A DNA stretch of 64,000 nucleotides from Bretschneidera sinensis (lineage: Eukaryota > Streptophyta > Magnoliopsida > Brassicales > Akaniaceae). The position numbers and the translations under genes are program-made. The stretch covers positions 34,947,120-35,011,119 of the forward strand of contig CM043700.1 of the NCBI GenBank assembly GCA_023935145.1, given 5' to 3'. Positions 12,217 to 26,100 of this stretch are shown here, piece after piece (the stretch's first letter is position 1; each line of letters starts with the position of its first letter). The notes beneath the pieces were generated by a model. The model saw only the letters and a program-made list of their open reading frames with translations, searched no databases and was not told where the DNA came from.

Positions 12217-15200
12217 ATGGGAAGAGAAAGAGAGGCTCAAAAACCGCAGGCACAAAAACAGGTAACTTACACAGTGGAGCAGCTCGTCGCCGTCAATCCA
12301 TACAATCCCGATATTCTCCCCGATCTCGAAAACTACGTTAACGAGCAGGTCCCTCTCTCTCTCTCTCTCTCGCTCTCTTATCATTATTTATAATGGGTTT
12401 GTTTTATTTGCAAGAGTTAATAAAGAGTAAATGTTTATTAATTGATGATTCGTTCGTTCTCTTATCTGGGTTTTTTAATTTACTTAGTAAAGTTTGGAAT
12501 TTGTCTTGTATTTAGTGTTGATTCCATTTTCTATTTTTTGGTTAGTGTGAAATGAGAGGAATACTTTTGTTGAAGGATTGGTGAATCCACACTCCTAATT
12601 TTTGGTTTAATGGCCATTATATTGTAAATAATGAAGAATTTTAATGTTTAGAGAGTTCCTATCTTGTAAATGATTTTCTAGATGGGTTAGCACCCTTTTG
12701 GTGCCCTTATACTGTGATTTTTTTCTCATAAAAAAGAAAAGAAAAACTCTAATATATTATCCTATTTGCCTCATCAATTTCATGAGAATTTGGAATGAGA
12801 CATCATGTATAATGGATGGTTGATCCTATTGCTTTCAATGTGGAGTGCTTTTCGTTTCACAGACTTGATTTCCCATTAAAATTCTGTAAGTAGTGGTTCC
12901 GTAGTTGGATGTGAAGAAAATAAAAGTCCTTTATGAACTTCAAAATTTGATTACGTCCAAAACATAACGCTGTTATTGTAGTATAGATTTGGGGTGTAGA
13001 TTTCACATGGAAACAAGTTAATTACAAAAAAATGTGTTAAACTTAACACAAATGATAAAAGATTAAATGAATCTGAGTTTTCGATTGTGCAAAAGGGTAA
13101 TTGTGTAAATAGGTTTGAAATATAATTAAGAATGACAAGGTTCCAAGAATCCTCCCTAGGCTCGTTGCTCTAATCCTAACTTGATTTAGTTTTTTTTGTC
13201 TCGATTGCAAGTTTCACATCCCAAACAGTCAATCGAAAAATATTCAATTAAAGTGCAACTATAAATCCTAATGTAATTGTTATGAATTATTCTCTACTTT
13301 CATGCACACATGACCCAACTTATAAATTATCAAAAGACGACGATATATCTAACAACAATACTGCAGTAATGGACAAATCTATAAAAGAGATCTAACGGAC
13401 TCAATCACACCCAAACAGATACACATAAGAAAAGCATGACTGAACTTATATGGAAAAGAAGCATTCAATCGGAGCTCATCTGAATACATCAGAGAGTGAA
13501 TCCAGAGGGCCTTTAGGACGAATCCGAAAGTATAATTTTGAAGACAAGCTGAGGAATCGTCGAAGCTTTCACTACCGAGGAGGAGATGATCGTTGAGAGG
13601 CCGGAGGCAACTCAAGGAAGCATGAGCTCCATGAGCAGCTAGTCTTCAAGCAAGGCGAAGGGATGAATCCCTAGGTGTAGTTGTTCTTATTTCCTTTATT
13701 TGATTCAGTTGTAGAAACAAGGTGCCTCTAATGGGCTAAAACCTAAAAGGGCCTCAGCAGGCAATGGTCATGGGTTTCTTTTTTTTACCTTCATCTTCTT
13801 TGACTCAATGTACCATACATTTTCAAGGGGTCTGAAGCCCTAAAGATTATCAAATCTGCTTTTAGGTGAAAAGTGATGACAAAGCGCTCTACCTTTGTAG
13901 TGATGAGTTCTGAAGACAACAAGGTGTTCTCATAGTTCTAATTGATATGAAGGTTTTGGTCACACAGTTTATAGACGAGTAAACATACACTTTGGGAAGA
14001 AGAGGATAGAAAATGAGTTTGGTTGACATGGGGCCAGGGCCTCTCAGTGGACTAATGAAAGCATGAAAAGGTTAAAAGAAGAAAAAGGCCCTTATAAGGA
14101 GGTCTAGTTAATGCCAATATGCCATATGGGCAGATTGAAATTTGATTTTTTTTAGGTAGATAGTTACAAGGTATGTTGTTAGGATTTGTAAAGAATTTAA
14201 AATAGATAAAAATGAAAACTAAGCTGGATTATTTTCAATAAAGTCTTAGTGTAGTTAGACATTAATCACCTAATCTTGAGTGGAATATGTAATTCGCTGT
14301 GTCTCACTCATTATCACAGTGCTTCCTAATGTATTTCCCCATGTCTATGTCACTGGAGTTATGGCAACCACATATTTAAGATTTGCCAAATTTGAAAGAC
14401 TTGCTGTAATCTTTTTAAAATATCATGATTCGGAAAACAACTCTATTCGATAACCTAATATTCCCGAATCAAATATGCTATATGACATGAGTGAAAATAC
14501 CTTAACTTGCAGTTGACATAGCGACGTCTTTAACCAGGAAAAAGAGAGGAAGAGTTCGATTTTTCCCCCTAACTTTAGAAAATGTTACTCATGATAATAG
14601 AATGATTGGTAGGTTGTGATCCTTAATTATGCTTTTATAACTGAGCATGGGCATGATTCAATTGAAAATGGAGGGGAAAAAGATGGAATAAATATGATTT
14701 TCTTGCTTCTACTTCGAACCTATTAGACTCCCTTGAATGGTACTATGGTGTTGCTATAAATAACAATCTTGTAAGCCTGCAAAGAATGCGTAGATAACAG
14801 ATTTTAGTTTATGTTTATCAGGTTTCATCGCAAACATACAGTCTGGATGCAAATCTTTGCCTTCTTCGCCTCTACCAGGTAATTTTGCGCTCATGCATGT
14901 CAATGTGTGTGTGCGTGTAGAGAGAGAGAGAGAGTAGTTTTAGTTAGTTAACATATTTGATTGTTAACGTAGTATTGCTTTCTCCTTGCAGTTTGAGCCA
15001 GAGCGTACGAGTATTCAAATTGTTGCACGAATTTTGGTTAAGGTCTGGAGGAGCCATTGCTTAGAATTTTCTTGTCGACAATTGGCATACAATGTGTTTC
15101 TGATGCTTGGTTTTCTCTTTTGTTTCCTCCTGTACAGGCACTCATGGCAATGCCAGCTCCAGACTTCAGCCTTTGTCTCTTTTTAATTCCAGAACGAGTG

Positions 15201-16933
15201 GTATTGTTCTGTCACTTTGTTCTTCCTCTTAGCATATTTAGTATTATGTACAGGTCTTATGCTGACCGATTCAGCCTGTTTGAGTAAGCATTCCTATAGG
15301 TAATCTAATCTCATGGCTAGAGCTACTTATAAAAAGAAAAAAAAAATCTCATGCTAGGGCTGCAAATGAGAGGAGCTGGACTGCTGGTGCAGGTTGGCTC
15401 ATATCATTCTCAATCAATGCCTGAGATTATAACAATCTAAACCTTCCTGTAGATCAAGGACCGCAAGGGCTTCACCTATGAAATAGTAGAGGAATAATAC
15501 GGATTAATATTTTTACCCTGAAAAATGGACTAAATTCTTTTACTTGCATACAGTTCTAATATTCAGAAACTTAGTTTATGTCAATTCCCTAAACCCAGTT
15601 TATTGTTCATTCAGAAAATTAGTTTATGTTACATTTCAGTAAGCTAAATTAGTTTGGATGGCTTACATCTATACTTTACCGTACTGAATTATATGGTGAG
15701 GTTCTGACTGAGCAGCACCAAATTGTGCCGTGCATGAAGGGAGAGAGAGACATACATAAACATACATGTATTCATATGCTACATTTTGGGAAGCGAGCAA
15801 CCGTCACTGAAAAATTTCCCCTATAGCTTGTTTTGGATTTCTTCCTGGTGTCTAACATTAAACTTTTCTGTGTTATCAGCAAATGGAGGAGCAATTCAAG
15901 ACATTGATTGTTCTCTCAAACTATTTGGAGGTATGTTTCCCTTGTGTTATTTGAGGCATAGACATGCATGAGATGGGGTGAGTTTTCTTTGATCCTACTT
16001 CATCTGCAGACAGGAAGATTCCGTCAGTTCTGGGATGAAGCAGCTAAGAGTCGTCACATAGTTGAAGCTGTGCCAGGTAATAATGAATTGAATGCAGTGA
16101 GTTTCTGTTGTGTTCATTAGACAATTCTGGTTGCGACTCCAATAGCTGAGGATCACGAGTCTTACTTTCTGCTCTAGAAGAATTAAAGTTGGGAGTCTGG
16201 CTTCGTTTACCATTATCATTTTTGTTGTTGTTGTTGTGATGCTGTTGTAATTGTTCTACCTTCTTATTCTCTATTTAATGTTGGTTTGGGGTGGAGAGAT
16301 TTTGTTTGTGCAGTGTGGCTTACAAGAGGATTAATTGCAGGTTTTGAGCAAGCAATCCAATCATATGCAATTCATGTCCTTTCCTTGACTTACCAAAGGG
16401 TTTCCAGGCCTGTTCTTGCTGAGGTATCTTTCAAATTCATGTCTTCCATATGTGATTCTGAGGTTTACTTTGATTGTGTCTGTGTCATTTCTGTATATTC
16501 TGCAATCATGGCTTGATACTAGCACCAGGTAGGTAGTAGAATTTTGTGAGTTGTGACTCCAAAGAAATTGAAATGAAGTTGACAATGAAATAATATCTTA
16601 TATTGTACTGTTGGTGCATGTTGTAAATGGCAGTTGTCTTTTTCGGGGTGTCCATTGGGATTTCTTCTGGATTTAAATTGAATTTCTTTATATGTGAAAA
16701 ACTTCTAACTTGACATGGATGTGTCGCAGGCTATAAACATCGAAGGTCTATCACTGGACAAGTTCCTTGAGCACCAAGTGGCCAACAGTGGTTGGATTCT
16801 TGAGAAGGGTCATGGCAGTGGCCAACGCATTGTCCTACCCCGTAACAAATTTAACCATCCTGAGCTGAAGAAAAACACTTCTGATACCATTCCATTAGAG
16901 CACATTACCCGCATCTTCCCCATTCTTGGCTGA
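12217..16933 (+). CDS. TIF3K1: Eukaryotic translation initiation factor 3 subunit k
   Basis: Non-core subunit of the eIF3 complex, which brings mRNA and the ternary complex to the 40S subunit in the cytosol. Exons: 12217-12348, 14822-14878, 14992-15042, 15138-15200, 15880-15930, 16010-16076, 16341-16423, 16730-16933. They total 708 nt (235 aa) against about 226 aa in Arabidopsis. All junctions are GT-AG and in frame. Recognisable blocks are YTVEQLVAVNPYNPDILPDL near the start, MPAPDFSLCLFLIPERV, the PCI-like CSN8/PSD8/EIF3K region with GRFRQFWDEAA, NIEGLSLDKFLEHQV, and the C-terminal LEHITRIFPILG. The start is the first ATG after a clean leader, and the N-terminal Lys/Gln-rich tail slightly exceeds the Arabidopsis one. 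Intron 1 is 2.5 kb and holds a LINE-like tail. The gene is convergent with SAC3. Confidence 0.96.
12580..12775 (+). mobile_element. LINE 3'-tail fragment in eIF3k intron 1
   Basis: The run from about 12590 to 12770 shares TTTAATGGCC/TCA, CTTGTAAATGA and a CACCC(T)TTTGGTGCCCT palindrome-like motif with the LINE tail at 24330-24480. It ends in an A-rich tract (about 12728-12755). This is the same tail motif into which the copia element at 26361 is inserted, so three copies of this LINE family lie in the window. The 5' end and target duplication were not resolved. Confidence 0.55.
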
Positions 16934-19900
16934 CCTCTTCCGTAGACCATGTCTTTTTCAAATGTGTCGTCTGTGTTTTCACAGAACTTTTTGGGTTCCA
17001 AGATCATTGTGGTGCAACCCTTGTGTTCTTGGAATGAGTTTAGATCACTGGAGTAACTCTGTTTACCTTTGTTTGGGTTTCATAATTTAGTCCAAACTGC
17101 TTTAGGGGAGGCATTATAAAACTACCCCAAAATCGTAGGTTCTCCATTTATGAGTATTTATTTTTTTTTGCCCTTTTCTGCTCAATTTATGTTTTATTTG
17201 GGACTTGGATGTCTAGCTTTGGATTTGAAGAGGCCAATCAAATAGCCCCTATGCCAAAGGGTGGCATGAGCTCTCTCTTCAGATCTCACTGCAGTCATGG
17301 GAAATGATGTAATTAGTAAAATCCTCAACTTTACACGCCACTGAAAAAAGTGGGGAACTATTCCTAAAGGATACGTTGTGGCTTTTTTTAGTGAAAAAAG
17401 TAAAACCTATTTCATAAATTATTTTATAAGAGTATTTGGTTTAACTTCCATTTATTAAAAAACAAAAATTATTTCGTAGGCTCTAAAGTAGTACATGGTG
17501 ATTTCAATCTCAGTTATCGTTGACTTTAGGTGTTTTTTTTAATTATTTTTTTTGCTTGCTTGCATGGTTTTAGTTTCAATTACAAGGAGAAATTTAAATC
17601 ATGGTTGATGTGTCAGCTTGTGGTTGGATGGGCTTAAAAATAGCATGTTAAGTTCGGTATGAAAGAAATGGGAGGAGAGAGAAAGAAGATTGAGTTGAGA
17701 TTGAGGTTTTGTTTTCACATGAATCACAAAAGGTTAAATAAATTACTCTTAATTCTTATGGTTTCTTTTAACTTATTATCTTTTTACCAATAAAAATTCT
17801 TGATCTGTCACCATGTGGTAGATTGGGTCTACTTAAAAAAATTTCACAGAGGATATCACTTAGTTGTAAAGTTTCTTCTGTTTTTAAAAGAGTTTCCAAA
17901 AAAATGCTTTACAAACGCAATTTCCATTGAACATTAATAATTTTACAATTGAAGGGACCCTAATTTTTTCTTTCGTTTTTTATCTTTTATTTTTTCTCTC
18001 CGTATTTTCTAAAGAAAGTGTCAGAAACCTAAACCAAGTAAGATTAATTATTTTAATTTTAAATAAAATTAGTAAGTTTATTCTTAACGAGAGTAGTTAA
18101 TTTATTTTTTTTAATAATTCATATTTTACCGATATTTGTATTTGAGAAACTTATATAATGACGAGCACATTAAGTGAGTAATCGATGAATAAAAAAAAAC
18201 AGCCAATTTATGTATGTACCCTGTCATCATTAATTTTTCTACTGTTAACAAAGAGTAATACAGTTCTAGACGTATCTTTGTATGTGATAGTCACATTTTT
18301 TTGGTGCTGAGATGAATATCATCAGCTTCTTTTTTAAGATATAATGGATTTTGTTTTTGTTTTTGTTTTTGTGCTTGCCATTGCCTCTTAATTTGCCAGT
18401 GTCTCCCTTCGGCTTTGTCACGAGAAAGGAGTATTCATCAAATTCCACTACTTATATATGGATAAGACGAAGTTTTTGACATATATAATTCATGGAATTT
18501 TACTTGAAAATTTATATTTTAAAAATAAAATTCAAGATTCAATTTTATTATTTCACTCGTGTAATATAATATTTAATTAAAAATTATTAATTTAGTGTAT
18601 GATTTAGAAAAAATATAACTTAAATTGTAAGTTAAAAAACATTGATTTTTAATTTTTATGTTAGATGATAAGTTACGATAATTAATTTTATTGTTATAAA
18701 AATAAATTAAAATTTTACGAATTCTAAATAAAAAACTTCCCAAGAGAAACTCTCATGAAATAACCACTTCTTCTTTTATTTATTTATTTCTTTGATCATT
18801 TTATATTATAATTAATATATTTTATAAATTAATATGAATATATTAAAGTATCCCACCAATTTGTATAGAGACAATTCTGTTTGTTTTAACATTGTTGGAA
18901 GAAAATAAGTTTGACATAAAACAATATTCTAGTGTAGTTTAAATAGTGTGAAAATGACAGTCACCCAACATTGAAAATGTTTTGGTTACATATAAACATT
19001 ATTTTGTGGTATTAAAAATTGAGTATTTTTTAAAGATAATATATGCGATCAATTTTATACGTACCTATTTTTTCATTTCTTCACGTATGATTTTCTTCAA
19101 TAATTTCTATAAAAAAAATGTAAAAATGTTTTATAACACTAACATTTTTCACCATCTTTCCGAATAGCTAGTTCATGTAAGACAAAAAAATTTAAATTAA
19201 CAGGTATTTGCACCATGAAAAAGATGTATTCAATTTGTCTCGTGTGGAGATAGTTCAATACAAAAATAGACATTTTAAGAAAAATATTCAATTTACCTGA
19301 AATTGAAATTAAAATTATTATTTTTTTCAACACTAAAATGATTAAAAAATACTATGATTCTAGCTCAATACCCATTTCAAAGAAAAAACACAATTTCACT
19401 CTTGTAAGTGATCTCTAAAATAGATTCCTAAGCTTCAAAATTGTTTTCATCTTACTTCCCAACATAGAATCAGCAACCACGCAACACATACAATCCATAG
19501 GGAAAATCACATCTCCCTGGAAAACTAGTTGGGCCAAATGAACATTTCAGTACAACACCGGGACTGCGTGGAAATAGGACCAGAAGAACAAACACCATTT
19601 GTAACCATCGAAAGACGCTAGAAATTAGGGCTCCAGAACTTACTACTAAATACAAATCAGTCCTATAATGGGTCTTCCCTCCAATTATTTAACTGCAAAG
19701 TTAGTATCACATCCTGCCACAGATAAACAAGAAAGGAAATAAAGAATCAATGACCTGAAATCCCTAAAAATGGAGCTCTTTTAAGGCAGAGTGAATATAT
19801 TTACAAGACTGAAACCTACAAGGTCCAAACTGGTGGAGAAATTAGAAAGGCTGAGCTCCAAAAAGAATTTTTAACTGTTGGCTATTTTACTCTTTTGTAC

Positions 19901-20135
19901 TAGTATCGGGTTCTGAGGCTTTCAAGATGGAAATATGCCGCGAGTCATACACGACACCCAAAGGATTGCTTCCTGTGGATTTTATCTTACAGAAGAATGC
20001 CAATACAGCTGCTTTTTGCTTCTCCCATGATTCCGCTATACCCTTTGTAGCTCTCTCTATTCATGCACCTTCAGAGCAAGTTTGAGTCAAAGGAGGGTGG
20101 ATGTAAAATTATTTCAGGCAAAAATGAGCTGAACT
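16934..20135. other. Intergenic region between convergent eIF3k and SAC3
   Basis: It contains the eIF3k 3' UTR (about 16934-17160) and the SAC3 3' UTR at the right edge. The rest (17.2-19.7 kb) is AT-rich with no supported gene. A 55-codon minus-strand frame at about 19887-20060 just past the SAC3 stop lacks a start codon and is probably 3' UTR. Confidence 0.55.
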
Positions 20136-23100
20136 TCAATGACAAAGTGTTTCTCCATAAGTTACCCACTGCACAAAGCTATCTGAAAATTCCTCGACGA
20201 CATTGGAACTCTGCTCAATCTCATAGGATAGCTCCGTTCTTGTCTGCTCCCTTCCCTACAGAGTACAACATAAGAAATAGGAGTTACGTTAACATGCTTT
20301 ATTGCATATTTTATATCACATGTTATCTGACTACTAGGGAAGTAAAAACTTAAGCCACATCGCACTTCTCACTGTCAAATTTTCCTTTTGTTTCCATCTT
20401 TGTAGTTCTTCTCTATTCTGTCAGTACTGCTGATACACACAGCAAGCAATATCCTACTCCAAACAAGAAATTCTTGAGTATATTCAATAACGGTTAAACC
20501 ACCAGCATGCACAAAAGATCTCCATCATGCCAGTTCCATATGCATATAACTTTGGGTAAATGTCTATTTTGGTCTCTAAGGTTTGGACCTAATCATAGTT
20601 GGGTCCTTCTTGTTTCAATTTGAACAATCGGATCCCTAACTAGTCAAAATCATAATAATTGGGTCCCAGACGCATGACGCCGTAAAAAAAAAAACTAACG
20701 ATACACATAAAAAAATGGACCAAAATACCAATTATATCCCCGATATGGTTAGACTTTCCCTCACTCCTCTGTTTCAACTTTCTTCTTTCTCTTCAACCTA
20801 ACGCTGTCTCAGAGTCAACACCCATCCCACCACTTCCCTCCCTATCAACCCTCCTCAGAATCTCCTGCACTGGGCAAAGTGAGGATGCCACGACCGAAAC
20901 CAGTGACCCCAATGGGCTCAGTGAGCACAGTATGGGCACACCCAAAAGTGAAATTGCGGAGAGTGATAGAATGTGAAGAGATCTGTAAGCTTAGAGAGTC
21001 GCGATAGAGGCGGGCGATCAAGCTTCCGTCGCTGTAGGCATAGTAGAAGGGAGGGCAAGGGAAAGGAATCGCAATCCGAAGTCTCAATGGCGTCGAGACG
21101 GCAACAGGTGATGCTGCAGAGGTCTGAGGCAGAGGGGATGGAGGAATGGGCGGCGGAGCAAGCGACAAATTTGTTTGAGATTGGGGGGGCGGAGTAAAAG
21201 TTGGTTTTGATTCACAAAGCATGCAATCAAATGGGTGACAAGGGAACCCGACAAGTTCGTTTCCGGTGTCGAGGTAGAGAGAGATTGTGGAGGAGCCAAG
21301 GTTGAAAGAGAGAGTGTAGTCACTACCGGAGGAAAGAGGGAGGGAGACTTGCCGATGGTTATGGTGGCGATGATGATGATGATGGTGGAAGCGGGTAGTG
21401 GAGCAGTTAGAGATGGATTTGAGAACGTGGTGGGTTGTGGTGAATTGGGTCTTTGATAGAGAGTGGGTAAGAGGGAAGAATACTGTTTTCTGGTAATGTT
21501 ACATTGAGAGAGAGAGTTTGAATTTGATTCAGAAAGACAAAGTGGGGGAGCGGTTGGAGGAGGACGAAGCTTTGTGGTGGGGTTTTTGGTTGGAGTTTTT
21601 TGTTGTTGTGGTGTAGTGGTGTTGGAGGGTGGTGGTGAAGCGGTGTTGAAGGGCGATGGTGAAGCGGTGGCTGGAGTTGGTGGCACGGCAAAGGGAGTTT
21701 TACTTCACCCCTGTGTCTCAATTCCTGGGTTTTACACAGGAAATTTGAACCCACCTCAAAGAAATCCAGTTCCTCTTACAAGAACTGCAACTAACATGCC
21801 AGGGAAATCGAAGCAAATGCCGTTGCAACAGGATTTTGAGATGGAAATTGACCCATGCACACTCTTGAAGGATGCAGCAGAAATTTTCTTGGAGGATAGC
21901 AAATCCAACTTCAAAGGGCTTTGCTTTGAAGGTGGCCTAATCAGACTAACTGAGTTAGGGTTTGAGTAGAAGAAAGTATTAAGGGGTAATTTTGATATTT
22001 CAGTGTGTTCTGCTAGTTTTTTTCACGGTGTCACGGTTCTAGGATCCGATTGTTATGATTTTAACAAGTTAGGGACTTCGATTGTTCAAATTGAAACAGC
22101 ATGGACCCAATTGTGATTAGGTCCAAACCTTAGGGACCAAAATAGACATTTATCCTATAATATTAATAAGATTCCTGAATTTTGTTGCATGATGAATGAA
22201 TCTAAACAGACACAGTTTAATAATATTTCTTATTGATTCAATAACAATAGAATGTTTCATCAAAACAACTATGTAATATATAAATTCTTTGTCACTGGTA
22301 TATTGGATTGAATAATAATAATAACAACAAAACCATATACGTTCAGACTACGGTCTCTGCACCTTCAGATTGGCTGGAATATAGGTACCTCATGAGTTCC
22401 ACCAGTCACAATTTCTCATCATATCATCATTATCACTTTTTATCATACTTTTATATAAACCCAGATGAAAAAAGGTAAAATAAGGGTCCTTTTTATGCAT
22501 GCTCAACAATTACAGCTGAAGTCATCTATCATGGACTACACCAGACTTATTCAAATATACTCTACAAACAAAATAACCTGAAAAATAACTTCTCAAGAAA
22601 TAACTCCTAGCATATTCAAGGAGGGTACTGACCTTTACACTGCTTGATCCATATTCACTTGTTGAAGGGGTTGTTTCTCCCATTATTCCATTGACAACAA
22701 TCTCCGATGATAGCCCAGCAGTTGGAGAGTTTGCCAGTACTGATGACCTGCAAATATGTACAATGTTGATGCTTCCCATAAAAATATAAAAACATATTGT
22801 TTCCTATGAATCTATAGCCAACTCAATTGAAGAAATTGAGCCATGGAGGATGAATCCTGTTTAATTTTTTTTTCTTATCGGTAGGTTGAATCCTGTTTAC
22901 AATGGGTTACTGTAAAAAGATTTAATTCCCGCCCTTCCTTACTGAGGCACCCATCTAACAAAAAGAGTAACGAGTGGGCAATCATTTATCAGAAAATGAA
23001 CAAAAATTTAAATGTCTGAGCTGTCTTTTAATGGTAGGGCTCCTAAACTAAAAGATGTAACAATTTTTGTACTGAGCTTTCCATGCTCTGACGGCTCTCA

Positions 23101-26100
23101 TGGCTTAGCTTCCCAAATATTTCACAAGTGACCAAGGCAAAACAGGTGATATTAAGAACTCTTCCTTTGATCTTGTTTGTGCAGAAAAGATTGATCAATT
23201 TCAGACGGATCAAGGCACCAAAAAATGACTAGTTGAGGACCAACATGATCCAAAATATTTTCTAAATATTGTGAAGACCGTGACATTTGCTCAATGTAAT
23301 GAATAAAGAACCAGTCGAATGCTCTACATAAGACTTCACAATAGGCCTGCAGAAGTATGTAAAAAATGACGATGCAAGAATTTGCATGAATATACTCTAA
23401 ATTGTTAGTAAGTTTCTCTTAGGCTGGTCACTATGTCCTTAGAGAACAATAAAACTTACCTATCATATGGCTCTTCCTCACACGAATTTCCAGAGGATGA
23501 CAGCCAGTCGATATCGACAAAGTTCGAGCAATTAAATGCATCCCCGTGTTCAGAGAAGTAAATAGGCTCACCATCAAGGCATTGGTCCCTTTGCACATCT
23601 CCAAAGAGCTGCCTACGAGACATTGAGGGAGTATACCTACATGAAATTAGCAGCAAATAAGTCAAATCAAAACAGAAAGAAAGGTTAATGTATCTAGCAG
23701 AAAAGCAAATTTGTAGAATATAACATCCACGCATTATGTCAAACTATGGCACAAAGGCATAATGATTCCATAAATCAATTACTCCCATTATGAGATGGCA
23801 AATGGCATGTAAACTACACTAATATACACCAAGCAAACGCGTAGAAAACCACATGTTGATACATGATATAACACTCTCCGTAGTCCGGACAGTAACCTAA
23901 AAATTTTTCAAAGAAAACTGCAATACATTATATAGTAGTTTTACCATCCAGTCTGTGCAAGGAATGCAAACAGAGATTTAGCACCACGGAACATAATTGA
24001 CCCATTTAAAAGTTCTAACCACTGGCCTATATAGTTCCTCTAGTTTGCTTTTACAGAAACGAGACTACTAACCAAAGATTTTTGCAAACTGTTGTTATCT
24101 TTCCAAAGAGGAAGCCACGACAACCTCTTGTTATGGTGTACATGAACTAGGCAATTGTGGAGATGGCCTATGTGGTTCTTTGTATTAGTTAAGTGGTGGC
24201 TAGATCCATAAAGGATGAATTTTGGGCATGAAACGATCCAAAAGAGTTGATGAAAGCTTTTATTTTAGCTCCTCTTTCTTTTGTGGGAGAGAAAAAGCCT
24301 CTCGCCCTACCTAACGATAGATGGCTCCACACACTAAACTTTTAGTTTAATGGTCACATTTTGTAAATGAAGAGAAATTATAGAGTTTATTGAATTTTTG
24401 TCTTGTAAATGAATTATGTACTTGGATTGACACCCCCTTGGTGCCCTATAATGGATATACTTTTAATCAACAGAAAAAAAGAGACTACTATCCAATAGAA
24501 TCCTAGCACGTCAAAGCATATTATGCAAAACACTCTCCCATCCTCATTCTAGCTAGAAGATTTTCTGAAACATCGATGCGATTTGGGCGACTTCATGAAC
24601 AATATACAAAATCAAATGCTAAAGCCCCTTGTTCCATTGTATTTTTTGCTGCTTAATTGATAAAACCATTGGTTATGGCATATAGGTAAAATCATTCTAG
24701 GGGAAGCCAAAAGAATTAATAGAACTAGTAATTTCAAATTGCTCAAATATAAGTAGGCAATGGGAGAGAGATGTCAACTAATTGCATATAAAGAATTAAG
24801 GAATAGAGCATCCTCCACTATGTTTCAGAGTATAGTTAGCAATACAAAAAAATAATAATAATTATGTACGCTTCCAGTCTCATGCAGCAGGTAAAATGCA
24901 AAGCTTATGGTAGCAGGATTCTTTACGTGAGGCAATGAACAACAGATGAGAAAAGTGCGGAAAAGTGATACTGTTTGGTGCTATTGCCATACTGATTTCC
25001 AAGTCTTCTAGTGTTCTACCGAGGCAGACACAAAGTACTCACGATAGGAACAACCGTCTAATTCCCAGATAAAACCAATCTACTGCATCATATCCAAGCA
25101 AACTTGAAAGTAACTGAATGACTAGAAATAGTGAATTTTTCAATGAATTTCATCAATATATCATACCCAAAAAGGTTACAACAATTTGGAATACCATGCT
25201 GATGAGGAAGACAAAAGCTCCATATGTATGGAACTGCAAAGCAAGACAAACTTAAACGTTCACATTTACTACAAGTGCACATGCACAACGGAGCAGCATA
25301 ATTGCCCTCTTACTTTCATTACAAGTGCATGCCCAACAGAGCAGGGAGAACTCCCTTTCTTCCATCATTAAGATGCAGATCCACTTTGCGAACAAAATCC
25401 TCAATTAATCCAACTCCAAGAAAAAGCAAAGAAACAAACCTTGAAAATGCTATATCACTTTCAGAAGTTGATATATCAGGCGATGATTCTGAAAGTACAT
25501 TGCTTCCTCCATGTGAACAGTCAGGCAAAACTTTATTGGAAAAGTTCTCCTGCTTGGCATTTGTGGCCGATATTGGTGTGTCACTTCTGCGAAGAATGTT
25601 TCCATCTGATAAGCATCTTTTGAAAAATGACCTAAAAATACAAAACCGGACTGTTAGCAGATAAGCTGTAGCAACAGACTATTTAAGATGAAATAATAAC
25701 CTGCAATAAAGCAAGCAAAATCATCAAACAGGGAACAAAAACTATATAATTTGAGAGGAAAAACACAGAATGAGAAATAAAACATGCATTATTTTAAGAT
25801 TTGTGGGATTTTGGCCTACTTGTGGGATTATTTTGTAAATATACTTTTATTAGGCACAAGTAGTAACATGGTATGACTTTAGTTTGAGAAATTATAGATT
25901 TTAATATTTTATTAGTATTTATATTATTAGGGTTTTAGGGTTTCCTAGTATGTTTGGGTTGGTGCCTATATAAGCACCTTTTATGTTGGAATTATTGAGA
26001 CATTGATTATTGAATAAACCTATGAGTTTGATCTTTCTCATTATTTCTCCTCTCCCTAGTTCTTAACATTCTCTAGCCCTAATTCTTCACTTTTGCCCCC

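Noticed and set aside
13379..13615. 78-aa minus-strand frame in eIF3k intron 1
   Set aside because: It has no domain and no splice partners and lies within an intron of a well-supported gene.
19887..20060. 55-codon minus-strand frame past the SAC3 stop
   Set aside because: It has no ATG, follows a stop in frame and matches no family I recognise. It fits SAC3 3' UTR better.
20845..21222. Minus-strand 125-aa frame as a stand-alone protease gene
   Set aside because: It is the middle of a captured fragment inside a MULE, lacks the C-terminal lobe and second catalytic Asp, and has no exon partners.
21084..21686. 200-aa Pro/Ser-rich minus-strand frame
   Set aside because: It is an alternative frame of the MULE interior; the protease frame beside it is the meaningful one.
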